64,000 bases of DNA from an uncultured Alphaproteobacteria bacterium (lineage in GTDB: Bacteria; Pseudomonadota; Alphaproteobacteria; Rhodobacterales; Rhodobacteraceae), in NCBI GenBank assembly GCA_902586885.1, contig CACIJG010000007.1, forward strand, positions 21,893 through 85,892. Reading direction: 5' to 3'. The translations under genes and the position numbers were made by a program. Under the pieces are notes generated by a model. That model saw only the letters and a program-made list of their open reading frames with translations. It had not been told where the DNA came from and ran no database searches. Position 1 is the stretch's first letter; every line of letters starts with the position of its first letter. Shown here piece by piece: positions 25,879 through 34,816 of this stretch.

Positions 25879-27306
25879 TTATTTATCATCTAAATTTTCT
25901 TTGTCCATCGTAATATCTTCTCCTAAACTATCTTTTCCTATAATAAGGGGCAAAATTTCTGTTTGGTCAGCATTTACCTCTGTATCTTCTATAGGCTCTA
26001 TCCATTCCATTGTAGAAAAACTATTGCACTTTTTACATATTGGCTCCCAGCTACCTTGGCTTTTGCAATTTGAACAAACCCATCTTTTTGATCTTTTGGC
26101 TGTAACAGCTTTTGCCAACCAGCCTTTTACTTCGGACTCGGATGACCCAGACCCTTTTTCAATGGCTGCCATCAAAGTATATATTTTTGAATTTGCTTTA
26201 TTCTTATCGGTAAGATCACTAATTGATCTCCGAGCTTCAGGAAAATTTTCCAATAAAATGTTAAGCTCAGCCTTAAGTGTTTTGGTTTCAATATCTGTTT
26301 TCTTGAAATTAAGAATTTTATTAAATCTCTCTACTCTCTCTGAAGGAGTTTCACTTGTTTCGATTTCAGCAAATTTTTTTGCTATTTCTGGATGAGGTAA
26401 TGATTTCCATGCACTAATTAAAATAGTTTCCGCTTTAGCCTTTCGGCCTTTGATTATCTCCATGTCAGCCAAAAGCAATGAGTTTGCTATTAACCCAGGG
26501 GCTCTTTTAAATGCTATTTTTGCCTTTTGCATAGCCTCTTCTATTTTCCCTTCTTCTCTTAATTTTTTTGCTATTAAATATAAATGCGTTCCCTCATCTC
26601 GGTTTCTAGCTACTTTGTCAGTTGGCTCTAATTTTTGCAGATCTAAAAAAGTTTTATGGGCCCCATTCCAGTCCTCCTCCATTAATTGAAGTTCAAGAAA
26701 AGTTTTTTGAAATGATATGTTTTTTGGTTTTAATCCTATCAATTTTTTAGTCAGTTTTAAGGCCAGACTGGTATCCCCTTCTGCCAATTTAATTTTTATC
26801 AAACCAAAAAGACCCATGCTCATGGTGTTTTTATTTTTTAAAAAACTCTCAAATATTTTTTTTTGTTCGGAAATGTTTCCGAGCGCTTCATAAGAAGAAA
26901 GAGACAATATATCTGGCAAAGATTTATATTTTAGATATTTTTTACTACGCTTAATTTCTAATAAGGACTTCTTGTGATCTCCTTCAAAATTAGCAGAAAA
27001 GGCATTTATAAGGGACGTAAATCCTTTCTTTTCAGATCTTTTTTCAAAAAATCTTCGTATCGCAGTTTCATCACCTCGTATAAATCTATATATAGCAGCC
27101 AAGAACTTGAAAAAAACACCAAAAATAGAGAAAAAAATTAGGAGAATTATTATTAAAATAACAAAGCTTATAATACTGAATCTATATTCACGGGATAAAA
27201 TATTTATTATAACAAACCCATCTATTCCTTTGATGAAATTCATTATGAATGCAAAAGAGATTATTAAGCTGAAAAAAATCGCAGTTTTTATAAAGCTCCA
27301 AGCCAC
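25879..27306 (-). CDS. hemY: HemY-like membrane TPR protein
   Basis: Inner-membrane protein of 475 residues with two N-terminal helices (about 8-25 and 42-68) followed by a TPR-rich soluble part. It ends with a zinc-ribbon-like CSNC...CKKC cluster near residues 405-425. This layout is typical of alphaproteobacterial HemY, often encoded with hemC, hemD and the Mic60-like protein; the name is historical and the role in haem synthesis is not settled. GTG 27306 is the start, with GGAG 8 bases upstream. It lies 15 bp after the mic60 stop on the same strand, so it is part of the hem operon. Confidence 0.85.
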   Translation of the reverse strand: MAWSFIKTAIFFSLIISFAFIMNFIKGIDGFVIINILSREYRFSIISFVILIIILLIFFSIFGVFFKFLAAIYRFIRGDETAIRRFFEKRSEKKGFTSLINAFSANFEGDHKKSLLEIKRSKKYLKYKSLPDILSLSSYEALGNISEQKKIFESFLKNKNTMSMGLFGLIKIKLAEGDTSLALKLTKKLIGLKPKNISFQKTFLELQLMEEDWNGAHKTFLDLQKLEPTDKVARNRDEGTHLYLIAKKLREEGKIEEAMQKAKIAFKRAPGLIANSLLLADMEIIKGRKAKAETILISAWKSLPHPEIAKKFAEIETSETPSERVERFNKILNFKKTDIETKTLKAELNILLENFPEARRSISDLTDKNKANSKIYTLMAAIEKGSGSSESEVKGWLAKAVTAKRSKRWVCSNCKSQGSWEPICKKCNSFSTMEWIEPIEDTEVNADQTEILPLIIGKDSLGEDITMDKENLDDK

Positions 27307-27321
27307 CTTTTTACTCCAAAA

Positions 27322-28197
27322 CTATTTATCTATAAGACCGTTGAAATCTTGAATCCATTTACTCATCACTTCTTTTGCCTTAATAGGCAGTTTTTCTATT
27401 TCATTTCTTGCCTCATTCAACTGACCCTTTTTCAAGAAATCCTCTATTCTAGAAAGAATTGCGTCTGTACTTGTTCCCTCAATCGGAGCCACAGACCGAG
27501 AAACAAATTTACTTTTAAAGTAATTAAAAATTCTATCAGTTAATTTTTGACTATTTTGGGTTGCAATTTCCTGCTCTAAAACATCATAAGAAACTTTAGA
27601 AAAATCTTTCAAAAGCAATAATAGTTTTGACTGATTAATTAGGGAAAAATTAACTTCTTTTTTATTATTAAACTTTTCAATTTCTAATAATTTTTCTTCT
27701 ATCTCTGAAAGACGATTTTCATAATTTTCCAGTTTGCTGCTTAATATTGATACTTTTTCCAACAGGTCTGACCTAAGTTTTCTATTTGCTTTATCAATCG
27801 CGCTTTCATCAATAGCTTTAATTTCTTTTGACGATGGGGAGTTATTTTTTTCTTTAACCGAAAGCTTAAGATCTTTCTCTATTTTTTTTATGTCCTTTTG
27901 CAGCTGCAATTTTATGTCATTTATAAGAGATAGAATTTTCTCTTTTTCGTCCGAATAAAATTCGGACCGCTCAACTGATATCTTTTCCTTTTCTAAATTG
28001 AAACTCTCTATATTTATTTTTTCAGAGATAGTTTTCTTTACGCCCTTTAAATCAAAGAAATATATGTAGTATGTGATGGAAAAAAGAAGAAGAAAAAGAA
28101 AAATGTAAAATACATGCAACAAATAAGGAAATATTCCCTTATTTTTATTAGGTTGTGAATCTTCCTTTACATTTTCTTTTTGTTTATTTTTTTGCAA
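27322..28197 (-). CDS. Alphaproteobacterial Mic60/mitofilin homologue
   Basis: A 291-residue membrane protein: Lys-rich cytoplasmic start, one membrane helix near 23-47, a long coiled coil (about 50-185) and a C-terminal helical mitofilin-type domain ending in EIEKLPIKAKEVMSKW. Alphaproteobacterial Mic60 homologues, ancestral to the mitochondrial cristae organiser, sit between hemD and hemY, as here. They bend inner membrane and contact the outer-membrane assembly machinery. Identification rests on architecture and gene order rather than strong sequence motifs. Confidence 0.75.
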   Translation of the reverse strand: MQKNKQKENVKEDSQPNKNKGIFPYLLHVFYIFLFLLLFSITYYIYFFDLKGVKKTISEKINIESFNLEKEKISVERSEFYSDEKEKILSLINDIKLQLQKDIKKIEKDLKLSVKEKNNSPSSKEIKAIDESAIDKANRKLRSDLLEKVSILSSKLENYENRLSEIEEKLLEIEKFNNKKEVNFSLINQSKLLLLLKDFSKVSYDVLEQEIATQNSQKLTDRIFNYFKSKFVSRSVAPIEGTSTDAILSRIEDFLKKGQLNEARNEIEKLPIKAKEVMSKWIQDFNGLIDK

Positions 28198-28216
28198 ATT
28201 AAATCTTTATTATTTT

Positions 28217-28951
28217 TCAATTTACCATTTTTGGAAATTTTGTTGCTATCGTTTCTGCCATATTTTCGATAATTGGGCTGGATATTGTTACGCATTTCGT
28301 ATGTTCGCTTATTAAATACTTAACCTTTTTTTCTATTTTCTTACTAAAGCAAAAGAATGTTTTATCTAATGGAATATTTGAACAGTTTTTTATTAAAAAC
28401 TCTACTGATTTTTCTGAAAATAATGCAACGGCTGTAAGGCTCTTATCGTTAATAATTTTTTCAACCTCCCTTGACGCTTTTTTCATTCTTTGTTTGTAAA
28501 CAATTTTTTCATCTATTTCATGCCCTAGTGTTTTTAAATAGTTTTTTATATCTAACGAAACATTATTTCCCCTCAAATAAATTATCTGAAGTCTTTTTGC
28601 CTCCAAAAATTTTTCTAATGATAATAATAAATCACTAACTTTTTTGTAATTAAATAGTTTATTTACACCTTGTTTCTTGAGAAAATCGTTGGTTCTTTTA
28701 CCTACTGAAAACACATTTAAATTAGAGTTTTTTAACAAGTTTTTATATTTTTTTAAGGCGTGTAATGATGTTGCGATTAATACATCGTAATTTTCTAATT
28801 CAAACTTTGGCTCTAAATATTGTATTTCTAGCAAGGGAAATATAATAACTTCACCAGGAAAGTTTGCTTTCAATAACAATTTCTTAAATTCTTTGCTTTC
28901 TTTTAAGCTTCTTGTCAAAAGAATTTTTTTATTTAAAAAAATCTTTTCCAC
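28217..28951 (-). CDS. hemD: Uroporphyrinogen-III synthase
   Basis: Cytoplasmic enzyme of 244 residues that closes hydroxymethylbilane to uroporphyrinogen III. HemD proteins are poorly conserved; the call rests on the two-domain pattern, the YKQRMK and ALFSEKSVEFL segments (typical of the second half), and the place straight after hemC, with a 23-base overlap. The start at GTG 28951 has AAGG immediately adjacent, so a slightly later start is possible. It is followed by mic60 and hemY on the same strand. Confidence 0.88.
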   Translation of the reverse strand: MEKIFLNKKILLTRSLKESKEFKKLLLKANFPGEVIIFPLLEIQYLEPKFELENYDVLIATSLHALKKYKNLLKNSNLNVFSVGKRTNDFLKKQGVNKLFNYKKVSDLLLSLEKFLEAKRLQIIYLRGNNVSLDIKNYLKTLGHEIDEKIVYKQRMKKASREVEKIINDKSLTAVALFSEKSVEFLIKNCSNIPLDKTFFCFSKKIEKKVKYLISEHTKCVTISSPIIENMAETIATKFPKMVN

Positions 28952-29855
28952 CTTTTGATTTCAATTCCTTGCCAGCTTCAGCACCCACTTCCTCTGCACA
29001 GGACCAATCACCGGACCACTTATTGCTTATTTTCTCGGATCCATCTGGTCTGACTATCTCTCCAGTCAGGTCTACTCTATCTTTGTTTTTTACGGCCATA
29101 GCTGCTATTGGCGTTCTACAGGATCCGTCCAACTCTCTTAAAAAAGCTCTCTCAGCCCTTATCTGAATGCTTGAGAGATCATCATTTAATGGCGTTACTA
29201 ACTCCTGGATAAATTCCTCTCTTCTATGCTCAATTCCAATTGCTCCTTGAGCAACAGCTGGAAGCATATCGTCAACGCTTATTGAGTTTACCAAATCGCT
29301 TAATCCTAACCTCTTAAGTCCAGCAGTTGCCAAAAATGTAGCTTCTGCAACTCCATCTTTTAATTTGGCTAATCTTTTTTGAACATTGCCTCTGAATTCC
29401 ACCACTTTTAAGTCATTTCTCTTGTTTAAAAGCTGAGCTCTTCTTCTTAACGATGAGGTGCCTACTATTGCGCCATGGGGAAGATCTAATATAGATCGAT
29501 ATTTTTGAGAGATAAATGAATCAGTTATATCTTCACGAGGCAAAATTGTTGATATATAGAGTTCATCAGGCAGAATTGTTTCCACATCCTTCATAGAATG
29601 AACAGCCATATCTATTTCATTATCAAATAAAGCCTGTTGTATTTCTTTTGTAAAAAGCCCTTTACCACCTATTTTTGAAAGTGATGTATTAAGAAATTTA
29701 TCGCCACTTGTTTTAATTATTTTAATATCAATTTTTTTTGGGTCTAGGTTGTTTAACTTTATTATTTTATCCTTAACCTCATTCGCCTGTGCCAAAGCAA
29801 GAGGGGAACCCCTGGTACCGATAATAACTTTTCCGGATCTTCTTTTACTATTCAT
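28929..29855 (-). CDS. hemC: Porphobilinogen deaminase (hydroxymethylbilane synthase)
   Basis: Enzyme of 308 residues that joins four porphobilinogens into hydroxymethylbilane. TRGSPLALAQA at 14-24, the VHSMKD segment at 85-90 and the SSLRRRAQ stretch at 134-141 are conserved. The dipyrromethane cofactor attaches to Cys246 in LDGSCRTPI. It is the first gene of the hemC-hemD-mic60-hemY operon. It is divergent from tsaD by 51 bp, a common alphaproteobacterial arrangement. Confidence 0.96.
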   Translation of the reverse strand: MNSKRRSGKVIIGTRGSPLALAQANEVKDKIIKLNNLDPKKIDIKIIKTSGDKFLNTSLSKIGGKGLFTKEIQQALFDNEIDMAVHSMKDVETILPDELYISTILPREDITDSFISQKYRSILDLPHGAIVGTSSLRRRAQLLNKRNDLKVVEFRGNVQKRLAKLKDGVAEATFLATAGLKRLGLSDLVNSISVDDMLPAVAQGAIGIEHRREEFIQELVTPLNDDLSSIQIRAERAFLRELDGSCRTPIAAMAVKNKDRVDLTGEIVRPDGSEKISNKWSGDWSCAEEVGAEAGKELKSKGGKDFFK

Positions 29856-29906
29856 TTTTCTGCTTAAAGCTGTTTCTATATTTCAAAACAACCTTATTAT
29901 AGAAAA

Positions 29907-31031
29907 ATGAATAAGTCTATCTTGGCACTAGGTATTGAATGTAGCTGTGATGATACTGCTATCGGTTTGGTTAAGTTAAGTTACAATAGCCAAGAAAAAA
30001 AAATACAAGATATTTCTGGCAAGATTATTAGCTCCCACATATTCAACCAAAAAGATTTACACACTGAATATGGTGGCGTCGTTCCAGAAATTGCAGCTAG
30101 AGCTCATTCTAATAATTTGCAAATATGTTTAGAAAAAACCTTAGCGAAAGCGAAAATTTCTCTGGAAGAAATTAACGTTGTTTGTGTTACGTCAGGACCA
30201 GGTTTAATTGGCGGTCTTATATCCGGTATTAACTTTGCTAAAGGAATTTCATTTGGGCTAAAAAAAAATTTAGTTGGTGTTAATCATTTAGCAGGACATG
30301 CTTTAACTCCAAGACTTACCAACGATCTTCAATTTCCCTACCTTATGCTTTTAGCGTCAGGTGGTCATTGTCAGTATCTAGCAGTAATAAATCATAGTAC
30401 AATAAAAAGACTTGGAACAACAATTGATGACGCTCCCGGGGAGGCTTTTGACAAGGTGGCCAAACTAATTGGTTTAAAGGTTTATTCTGGCGCTGAAGTA
30501 GAATCAATCGCTAAAAACGGTGACCCTAACCGGTTTGTGTTTCCCCTTCCTTTAATAAAAGATGACAACTGTAACTTGTCTTTTTCAGGTTTAAAGAGCG
30601 CTGTGGCGCGCGTTGTTGAAGAGCTAATTAAAGAGCAGGGTGGATTATTTAAAAAGGATCAAATGGATATTTGTGCCTCTTTTCAAAAATCAATAGTGGA
30701 AATATTGTCTGAAAAAACAAAAAAAGCTTTTAAGATATTTCAAAAAAATTTTCCAGGAGCAAAATTTTCTTTTTCTATTTCCGGTGGAGTAGCCGCTAAT
30801 CTTGAAATAAGAAAATCTCAAGAAAACATATCAAAGCTTCATAAAACAAATTTCTATGCCCCACCCCTGAGTTTATGCACCGACAACGGATTAATGATAG
30901 CTTATGCGGGCGGTCTAAGATATTTATACGGAGATTATGACGACCTAGATCTTGCCCCGAAAACTCGATGGCCATTAGACCCAGAAAACCAAATGACCAT
31001 TGGGTTTGGAAAAAAAGGCAGGAAGGTTTAG
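29907..31031 (+). CDS. tsaD: tRNA N6-threonylcarbamoyladenosine transferase
   Basis: ASKHA-fold enzyme of 374 residues that transfers threonylcarbamoyl to adenosine 37 of tRNAs decoding ANN codons. Metal-binding His127 and His131 are in NHLAGHALTP; the ECSCDDT start, TEYGGVVPEIAARAH and the later ASGGHCQYL are all conserved. It needs TsaB, TsaC and TsaE, not in this window. It is divergent from hemC and convergent with ahcY, where the stops abut. Confidence 0.96.
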   Translation: MNKSILALGIECSCDDTAIGLVKLSYNSQEKKIQDISGKIISSHIFNQKDLHTEYGGVVPEIAARAHSNNLQICLEKTLAKAKISLEEINVVCVTSGPGLIGGLISGINFAKGISFGLKKNLVGVNHLAGHALTPRLTNDLQFPYLMLLASGGHCQYLAVINHSTIKRLGTTIDDAPGEAFDKVAKLIGLKVYSGAEVESIAKNGDPNRFVFPLPLIKDDNCNLSFSGLKSAVARVVEELIKEQGGLFKKDQMDICASFQKSIVEILSEKTKKAFKIFQKNFPGAKFSFSISGGVAANLEIRKSQENISKLHKTNFYAPPLSLCTDNGLMIAYAGGLRYLYGDYDDLDLAPKTRWPLDPENQMTIGFGKKGRKV

Positions 31032-32426
31032 TTAGTATCGATAATTTTCGCTCTTAAACGGTCCGTTTTCATTTACGCCGATATATTCAGCCTGATCTGC
31101 TTCTAATTTTGTCAGTTTAACTCCGATTTTTTCCAGATGTAGGCGCGCGACCTTCTCATCCAAATGCTTAGGCAGAGTATAAACTTCGTTTGAGTACTTC
31201 TTAGTATTTTTCCAAAGTTCAATTTGCGCTAAAACCTGATTGCTAAAGCTTGCAGACATCACAAAAGAAGGGTGACCTGTAGCATTTCCTAAATTTAAAA
31301 GCCTGCCTTCTGAGAGAAGTATAATATTCTTCCCTGAAGACATTTCTATCATGTCTACTTGATCTTTTATTTTTGTCCATTTGTTGTTTTTGAGAGAAGC
31401 TACTTCAATTTCATTATCAAAGTGCCCAATATTACCAACTATGGCCATATTTTTCATATTTCTTATATGATCAATTTTTATGACATCTTTGTTACCAGTT
31501 GCGGTGATAAAAACATCTGCTGTGCTTACTGCATCTTCCAAAGTAACGACTTCAAATCCATCCATGGCAGCTTGCAAAGCACAAATAGGATCGACTTCTG
31601 TTACTTTAACTCGTGCGCCAGCTCCACGAAGGGAGGCCGCAGACCCTTTACCTACATCTCCGTAACCACAAACAACGGCAACTTTTCCAGCCATCATAGT
31701 GTCAGTGGCTCTTCTTATCCCATCCACTAACGACTCTTTGCAGCCATACTTATTATCAAACTTTGACTTTGTAACGCTGTCATTTACGTTTATTGCCGGA
31801 AATGGCAGTTTGCCGGCCTTTTGTAGTTGGTAAAGTCTGTTTACGCCAGTAGTTGTTTCTTCAGACACGCCAATAATAGATGATCTCTGTTTCGAAAACC
31901 AACCCTTACTTTGTTTCATTCTCTTTTTAATTTGAGCAAAGAGGTACTCTTCTTCCTCGGACGAGGGTTTTTCCAAAAAAGCAGTATCACCTTCTTCTGC
32001 TCTGGCTCCAAGCAGGATGTACATCGTAGCGTCCCCTCCGTCATCCAGTATCAAATTCGCCTGTCCATCATCAAAAAGAAATATCCTATCTGCGTAATCC
32101 CAATATTCTTCCAGCGTCTCACCTTTTACTGCAAATACAGGTATCCCTTTTTCAGCAATTGCTGCCGCTGCATGATCTTGAGTAGAAAATATATTACAAC
32201 TCGCCCACCTTACCTCTGCTCCTAGACTAACTAAGGTTTCAATCAATACTGCCGTCTGTATTGTCATGTGTAAACTTCCAGCTATCTTTGCTCCCTGCAA
32301 AGGCTGTTTTCCTTTGAACTCCTCTCTGATTGCCATAAGTCCTGGCATTTCCGTTTCAGCTATATTAATTTCCTTTCTTCCAAAACCAGAAAGGTTTATA
32401 TCCTTTACCACGTAATCCATTGTCAT
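31032..32426 (-). CDS. ahcY: S-adenosylhomocysteine hydrolase
   Basis: NAD-dependent enzyme of 464 residues that splits S-adenosylhomocysteine to adenosine and homocysteine, relieving product inhibition of methyltransferases. The substrate-binding half holds [16 protein letters not shown] and the [13 protein letters not shown] segment. The NAD site is [15 protein letters not shown]; the NIGHFDNEI and GHPSFVMS stretches are intact. AAGGAAA precedes ATG 32426. The 66-bp divergent spacer is too short for a usual SAH riboswitch and none was seen. Confidence 0.96.
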   Translation of the reverse strand: MTMDYVVKDINLSGFGRKEINIAETEMPGLMAIREEFKGKQPLQGAKIAGSLHMTIQTAVLIETLVSLGAEVRWASCNIFSTQDHAAAAIAEKGIPVFAVKGETLEEYWDYADRIFLFDDGQANLILDDGGDATMYILLGARAEEGDTAFLEKPSSEEEEYLFAQIKKRMKQSKGWFSKQRSSIIGVSEETTTGVNRLYQLQKAGKLPFPAINVNDSVTKSKFDNKYGCKESLVDGIRRATDTMMAGKVAVVCGYGDVGKGSAASLRGAGARVKVTEVDPICALQAAMDGFEVVTLEDAVSTADVFITATGNKDVIKIDHIRNMKNMAIVGNIGHFDNEIEVASLKNNKWTKIKDQVDMIEMSSGKNIILLSEGRLLNLGNATGHPSFVMSASFSNQVLAQIELWKNTKKYSNEVYTLPKHLDEKVARLHLEKIGVKLTKLEADQAEYIGVNENGPFKSENYRY

Positions 32427-32492
32427 TTTGTTTTCCTTAAGAATTCCTGTATAAGAGAATATGGATTATTAGTTTTTTTTTGCAACCTGAAA

Positions 32493-33077
32493 ATGAAAAA
32501 AAGTAGAGCATGGCAGAGAATGCTGTCTGGTAGGCGGTTAAACATACTAAATCCAAGTCCTATGGATATTGAGATAGATGATATTGCGCACGGATTGTCT
32601 TTTTTAGCTAGGTGGAATGGTCAAACTATTGGCGATTTCCCTTTCTCTGTAGCACAGCACTCAATTTTAGTTGAAAGGTTATTTTCAAAGAGTTTTCCCA
32701 CAATAGAAAAAAAATGGAAGATGGCATCTTTACTTCACGACGCTGCGGAATACGTTATTAGCGATATGATATCGCCAATAAAAAATCACTTAGGCCCTTC
32801 TTATGAAAATCTAGACTCACTGCTAACAGGAGCTATATACTTAAGGTTTGGTATTCCAGCAGAATTACCAACCAAAATAAAGAAAGACATAAAGATGGCT
32901 GACAAAAACGCCGCTTGGTTAGAAGCAAGAAATTTGGCTGGTTTTTCTTTAAATGAAACTATATCTATTTTTGGAAAAGTTGGTAACACTGAAATTGACA
33001 AAAATTACATCAAACCAAAAAATCCACTAATAGCGCGGGAATTATTTTTAGAAAAATTTTATGAGCTTTATAATTAG
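32493..33077 (+). CDS. HD-domain phosphohydrolase (YfbR-like)
   Basis: Metal-dependent HD-superfamily protein of 194 residues. The first metal His is in VAQHSILVE (about residue 58), the HD pair in LLHDAAEYVISD (about 78-79), and a late KMADKNAAWLEA supplies the conserved Asp. The nearest known type is the YfbR-like 5'-deoxynucleotidase group, which hydrolyses deoxynucleoside monophosphates. Divergent from ahcY, and 17 bp before the thioredoxin gene, so those may be one operon. Substrate not certain. Confidence 0.78.
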   Translation: MKKSRAWQRMLSGRRLNILNPSPMDIEIDDIAHGLSFLARWNGQTIGDFPFSVAQHSILVERLFSKSFPTIEKKWKMASLLHDAAEYVISDMISPIKNHLGPSYENLDSLLTGAIYLRFGIPAELPTKIKKDIKMADKNAAWLEARNLAGFSLNETISIFGKVGNTEIDKNYIKPKNPLIARELFLEKFYELYN

Positions 33078-33094
33078 AGAAGGAGTCAACACAG

Positions 33095-33973
33095 ATGAAC
33101 TCAGCTGAATCATCCCCGGTAAAAGATGTTACTGACGATCAATTCATGGTAGAGGTTATAGAGAAATCAAAAGAGTTGCCTGTTCTAGTAGATTTCTGGG
33201 CTCCTTGGTGCGGTCCCTGTAAATCCCTTACCCCCATACTGGAAAGTGTATCAGCTAAAAAGCAAAGCTCCATTGCCTTAGTTAAGGTAAATATAGATGA
33301 AAACAAAATGATCGCATCACAACTAAGAGTTCAATCTATACCTGCCGTTTTTGCTTTTAGTGACGGGCAGCCTGTCGATGGTTTCATGGGGGCAAAAACA
33401 GAAAGTGAAGTAAAGGATTTCATAGATAACATTATAAATAAATACTCAAAAAATGAGGGAAGCGCTTTAGAAAATGCAAAAAATCTAATTGAAAGCGAAG
33501 AGTATGATAATGCAAAGTTACTTTTAGAAAATATAATTGAGAAAGATCCCTCTGCTGAGGCATTCTCTCTATTGATTAAATTATATACAAAATTGGGACT
33601 TATAGAGGAAATTGAAAATCTTATTCAATCGATTCCAGAAAATTTATTTAGTGACAATAAATTAAAACAGGCTATTTCATCATTTGAGCTTATAAAAAAC
33701 TCAGAGACAAACGAAAATATTGATGAATTGAAGCTAATAATAAAAGAAAACCCAAATGACTTGAACTCCATTTTGAAGATTTCAAAAGCACTATTTAAAG
33801 AAGAAATGTTTTCGGAAAGCATAGATGAACTTTTCAAAATATATAAAATAGATAAAGATTGGCAGGATGAGATAGCTAAAAAACAACTTTTAATGATCTT
33901 TGATCATCTAGGTCCAGAAAATGAATTGGCTAAAAAAGGAAGAAGATACTTAACCTCCCTAATTTTTAATTGA
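33095..33973 (+). CDS. Thioredoxin-TPR protein (CnoX/YbbN-like)
   Basis: A 292-residue protein with an N-terminal thioredoxin domain (about 15-115) that has the CGPC active site at residues 39-42 (WAPWCGPCKS). The C-terminal part (about 120-292) is a TPR-like helical domain. This is the architecture of CnoX, a thioredoxin-like chaperone that holds chlorine-stressed clients for GroEL; the presence of CGPC suggests redox activity. AGAAGGAG precedes the start. The stop overlaps the next gene's candidate TTG. Confidence 0.85.
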   Translation: MNSAESSPVKDVTDDQFMVEVIEKSKELPVLVDFWAPWCGPCKSLTPILESVSAKKQSSIALVKVNIDENKMIASQLRVQSIPAVFAFSDGQPVDGFMGAKTESEVKDFIDNIINKYSKNEGSALENAKNLIESEEYDNAKLLLENIIEKDPSAEAFSLLIKLYTKLGLIEEIENLIQSIPENLFSDNKLKQAISSFELIKNSETNENIDELKLIIKENPNDLNSILKISKALFKEEMFSESIDELFKIYKIDKDWQDEIAKKQLLMIFDHLGPENELAKKGRRYLTSLIFN

Positions 33974-33978
33974 GAAAA

Positions 33979-34632
33979 ATGAAAAACTACAGTCTAGAAG
34001 CATTTCCAAATAATATTCCAATATTTCCTTTGCCTGGAGCTTTACTTCTGCCCGGAAGTAGACTTCCTTTGAATATCTTTGAGCCACGGTATTTGGAAAT
34101 GGTTGAAGACTCACTCAAAACGGAGCTCAGGCTTATTGGAATGATTCAACCTCAAAAAAATGGAAAAATTGAAGGTGATCCTTCCTTACACAGCATCGGT
34201 TGTGCGGGGAGAATATCTTCTTTTTCAGAAACAGATGACGGCAGGTATCTTATTACTTTGGCAGGTATTTCAAGGTTTGAGTTACAGGAAATTGAAAACA
34301 AAGGAACTTCTTACATTAAAGGTATAGTCAATTGGGACAAGTTTGAGAATGATCTTGTGCCTCCTAAACCAATTGCAGATTTTAACAGAAAAGAGTTTTT
34401 AAGCTCTTTGAGAAAATACTTTGAAAGCGCTCAGATATCATCAGATTGGGAAATATTGGAAAATGCTGAGGAAGACGTGCTGATTAACTCACTTTCTATG
34501 TTGTGTCCGTTCGATCCAGATGAGAAACAAGTATTGCTGGAGGCTGAGACACTATTTCATAGAAAAAATATTTTACTTACTTTACTAAACCTATTCTCCG
34601 AAAAGGGACAAAGAAATGAGTATGTCCAATAG
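33979..34632 (+). CDS. Lon N-terminal (LON_substr_bdg) domain protein
   Basis: Stand-alone LON substrate-binding domain of about 217 residues without the ATPase or protease parts of Lon. The FPLPGALLLPGSRLPLNIFEPRY motif at the front (residues about 13-35) and the SIGCAGRI strand are conserved. Such proteins accompany CnoX-like and Trm112-like genes in many alphaproteobacteria; function is unknown. ATG 33979 is chosen; TTG 33970 overlaps the previous stop. Overlaps the following gene by 17 bases. Confidence 0.83.
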   Translation: MKNYSLEAFPNNIPIFPLPGALLLPGSRLPLNIFEPRYLEMVEDSLKTELRLIGMIQPQKNGKIEGDPSLHSIGCAGRISSFSETDDGRYLITLAGISRFELQEIENKGTSYIKGIVNWDKFENDLVPPKPIADFNRKEFLSSLRKYFESAQISSDWEILENAEEDVLINSLSMLCPFDPDEKQVLLEAETLFHRKNILLTLLNLFSEKGQRNEYVQ

Positions 34633-34816
34633 TAAAAATATTCCAGTTAATAAAGATTTAATGCGACTACTAGTGTGCCCAGTTACTGGGGGTAACCTCT
34701 ATTATGATCAAACAAATAATTTGATAATTTCTGAGTCTGCTAAACTAAGTTTTCCCGTAAGAGAAGGAATTCCAATACTTGTTAGGTCAGAGGCGCGGCC
34801 TTTGATTAATGACTAA
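34616..34816 (+). CDS. Trm112-family small protein
   Basis: A 66-residue protein of the Trm112/UPF0434 type. The LLVCPVTGGNL front and the later FPVREGIPIL are conserved. Only one Cys of the usual zinc ribbon remains (CPVTG instead of CxxC), and no second pair is present, so zinc binding is unlikely; this form also occurs in other Rhodobacterales. Family members support methyltransferases or serve unknown roles. Convergent with purH and overlapping it by 11 bases. Confidence 0.8.
   Translation: MSMSNSKNIPVNKDLMRLLVCPVTGGNLYYDQTNNLIISESAKLSFPVREGIPILVRSEARPLIND

Noticed and set aside
32427..32492. SAH riboswitch before ahcY
   Set aside because: The spacer is 66 bp and shared with a divergent gene; no riboswitch core could be found.
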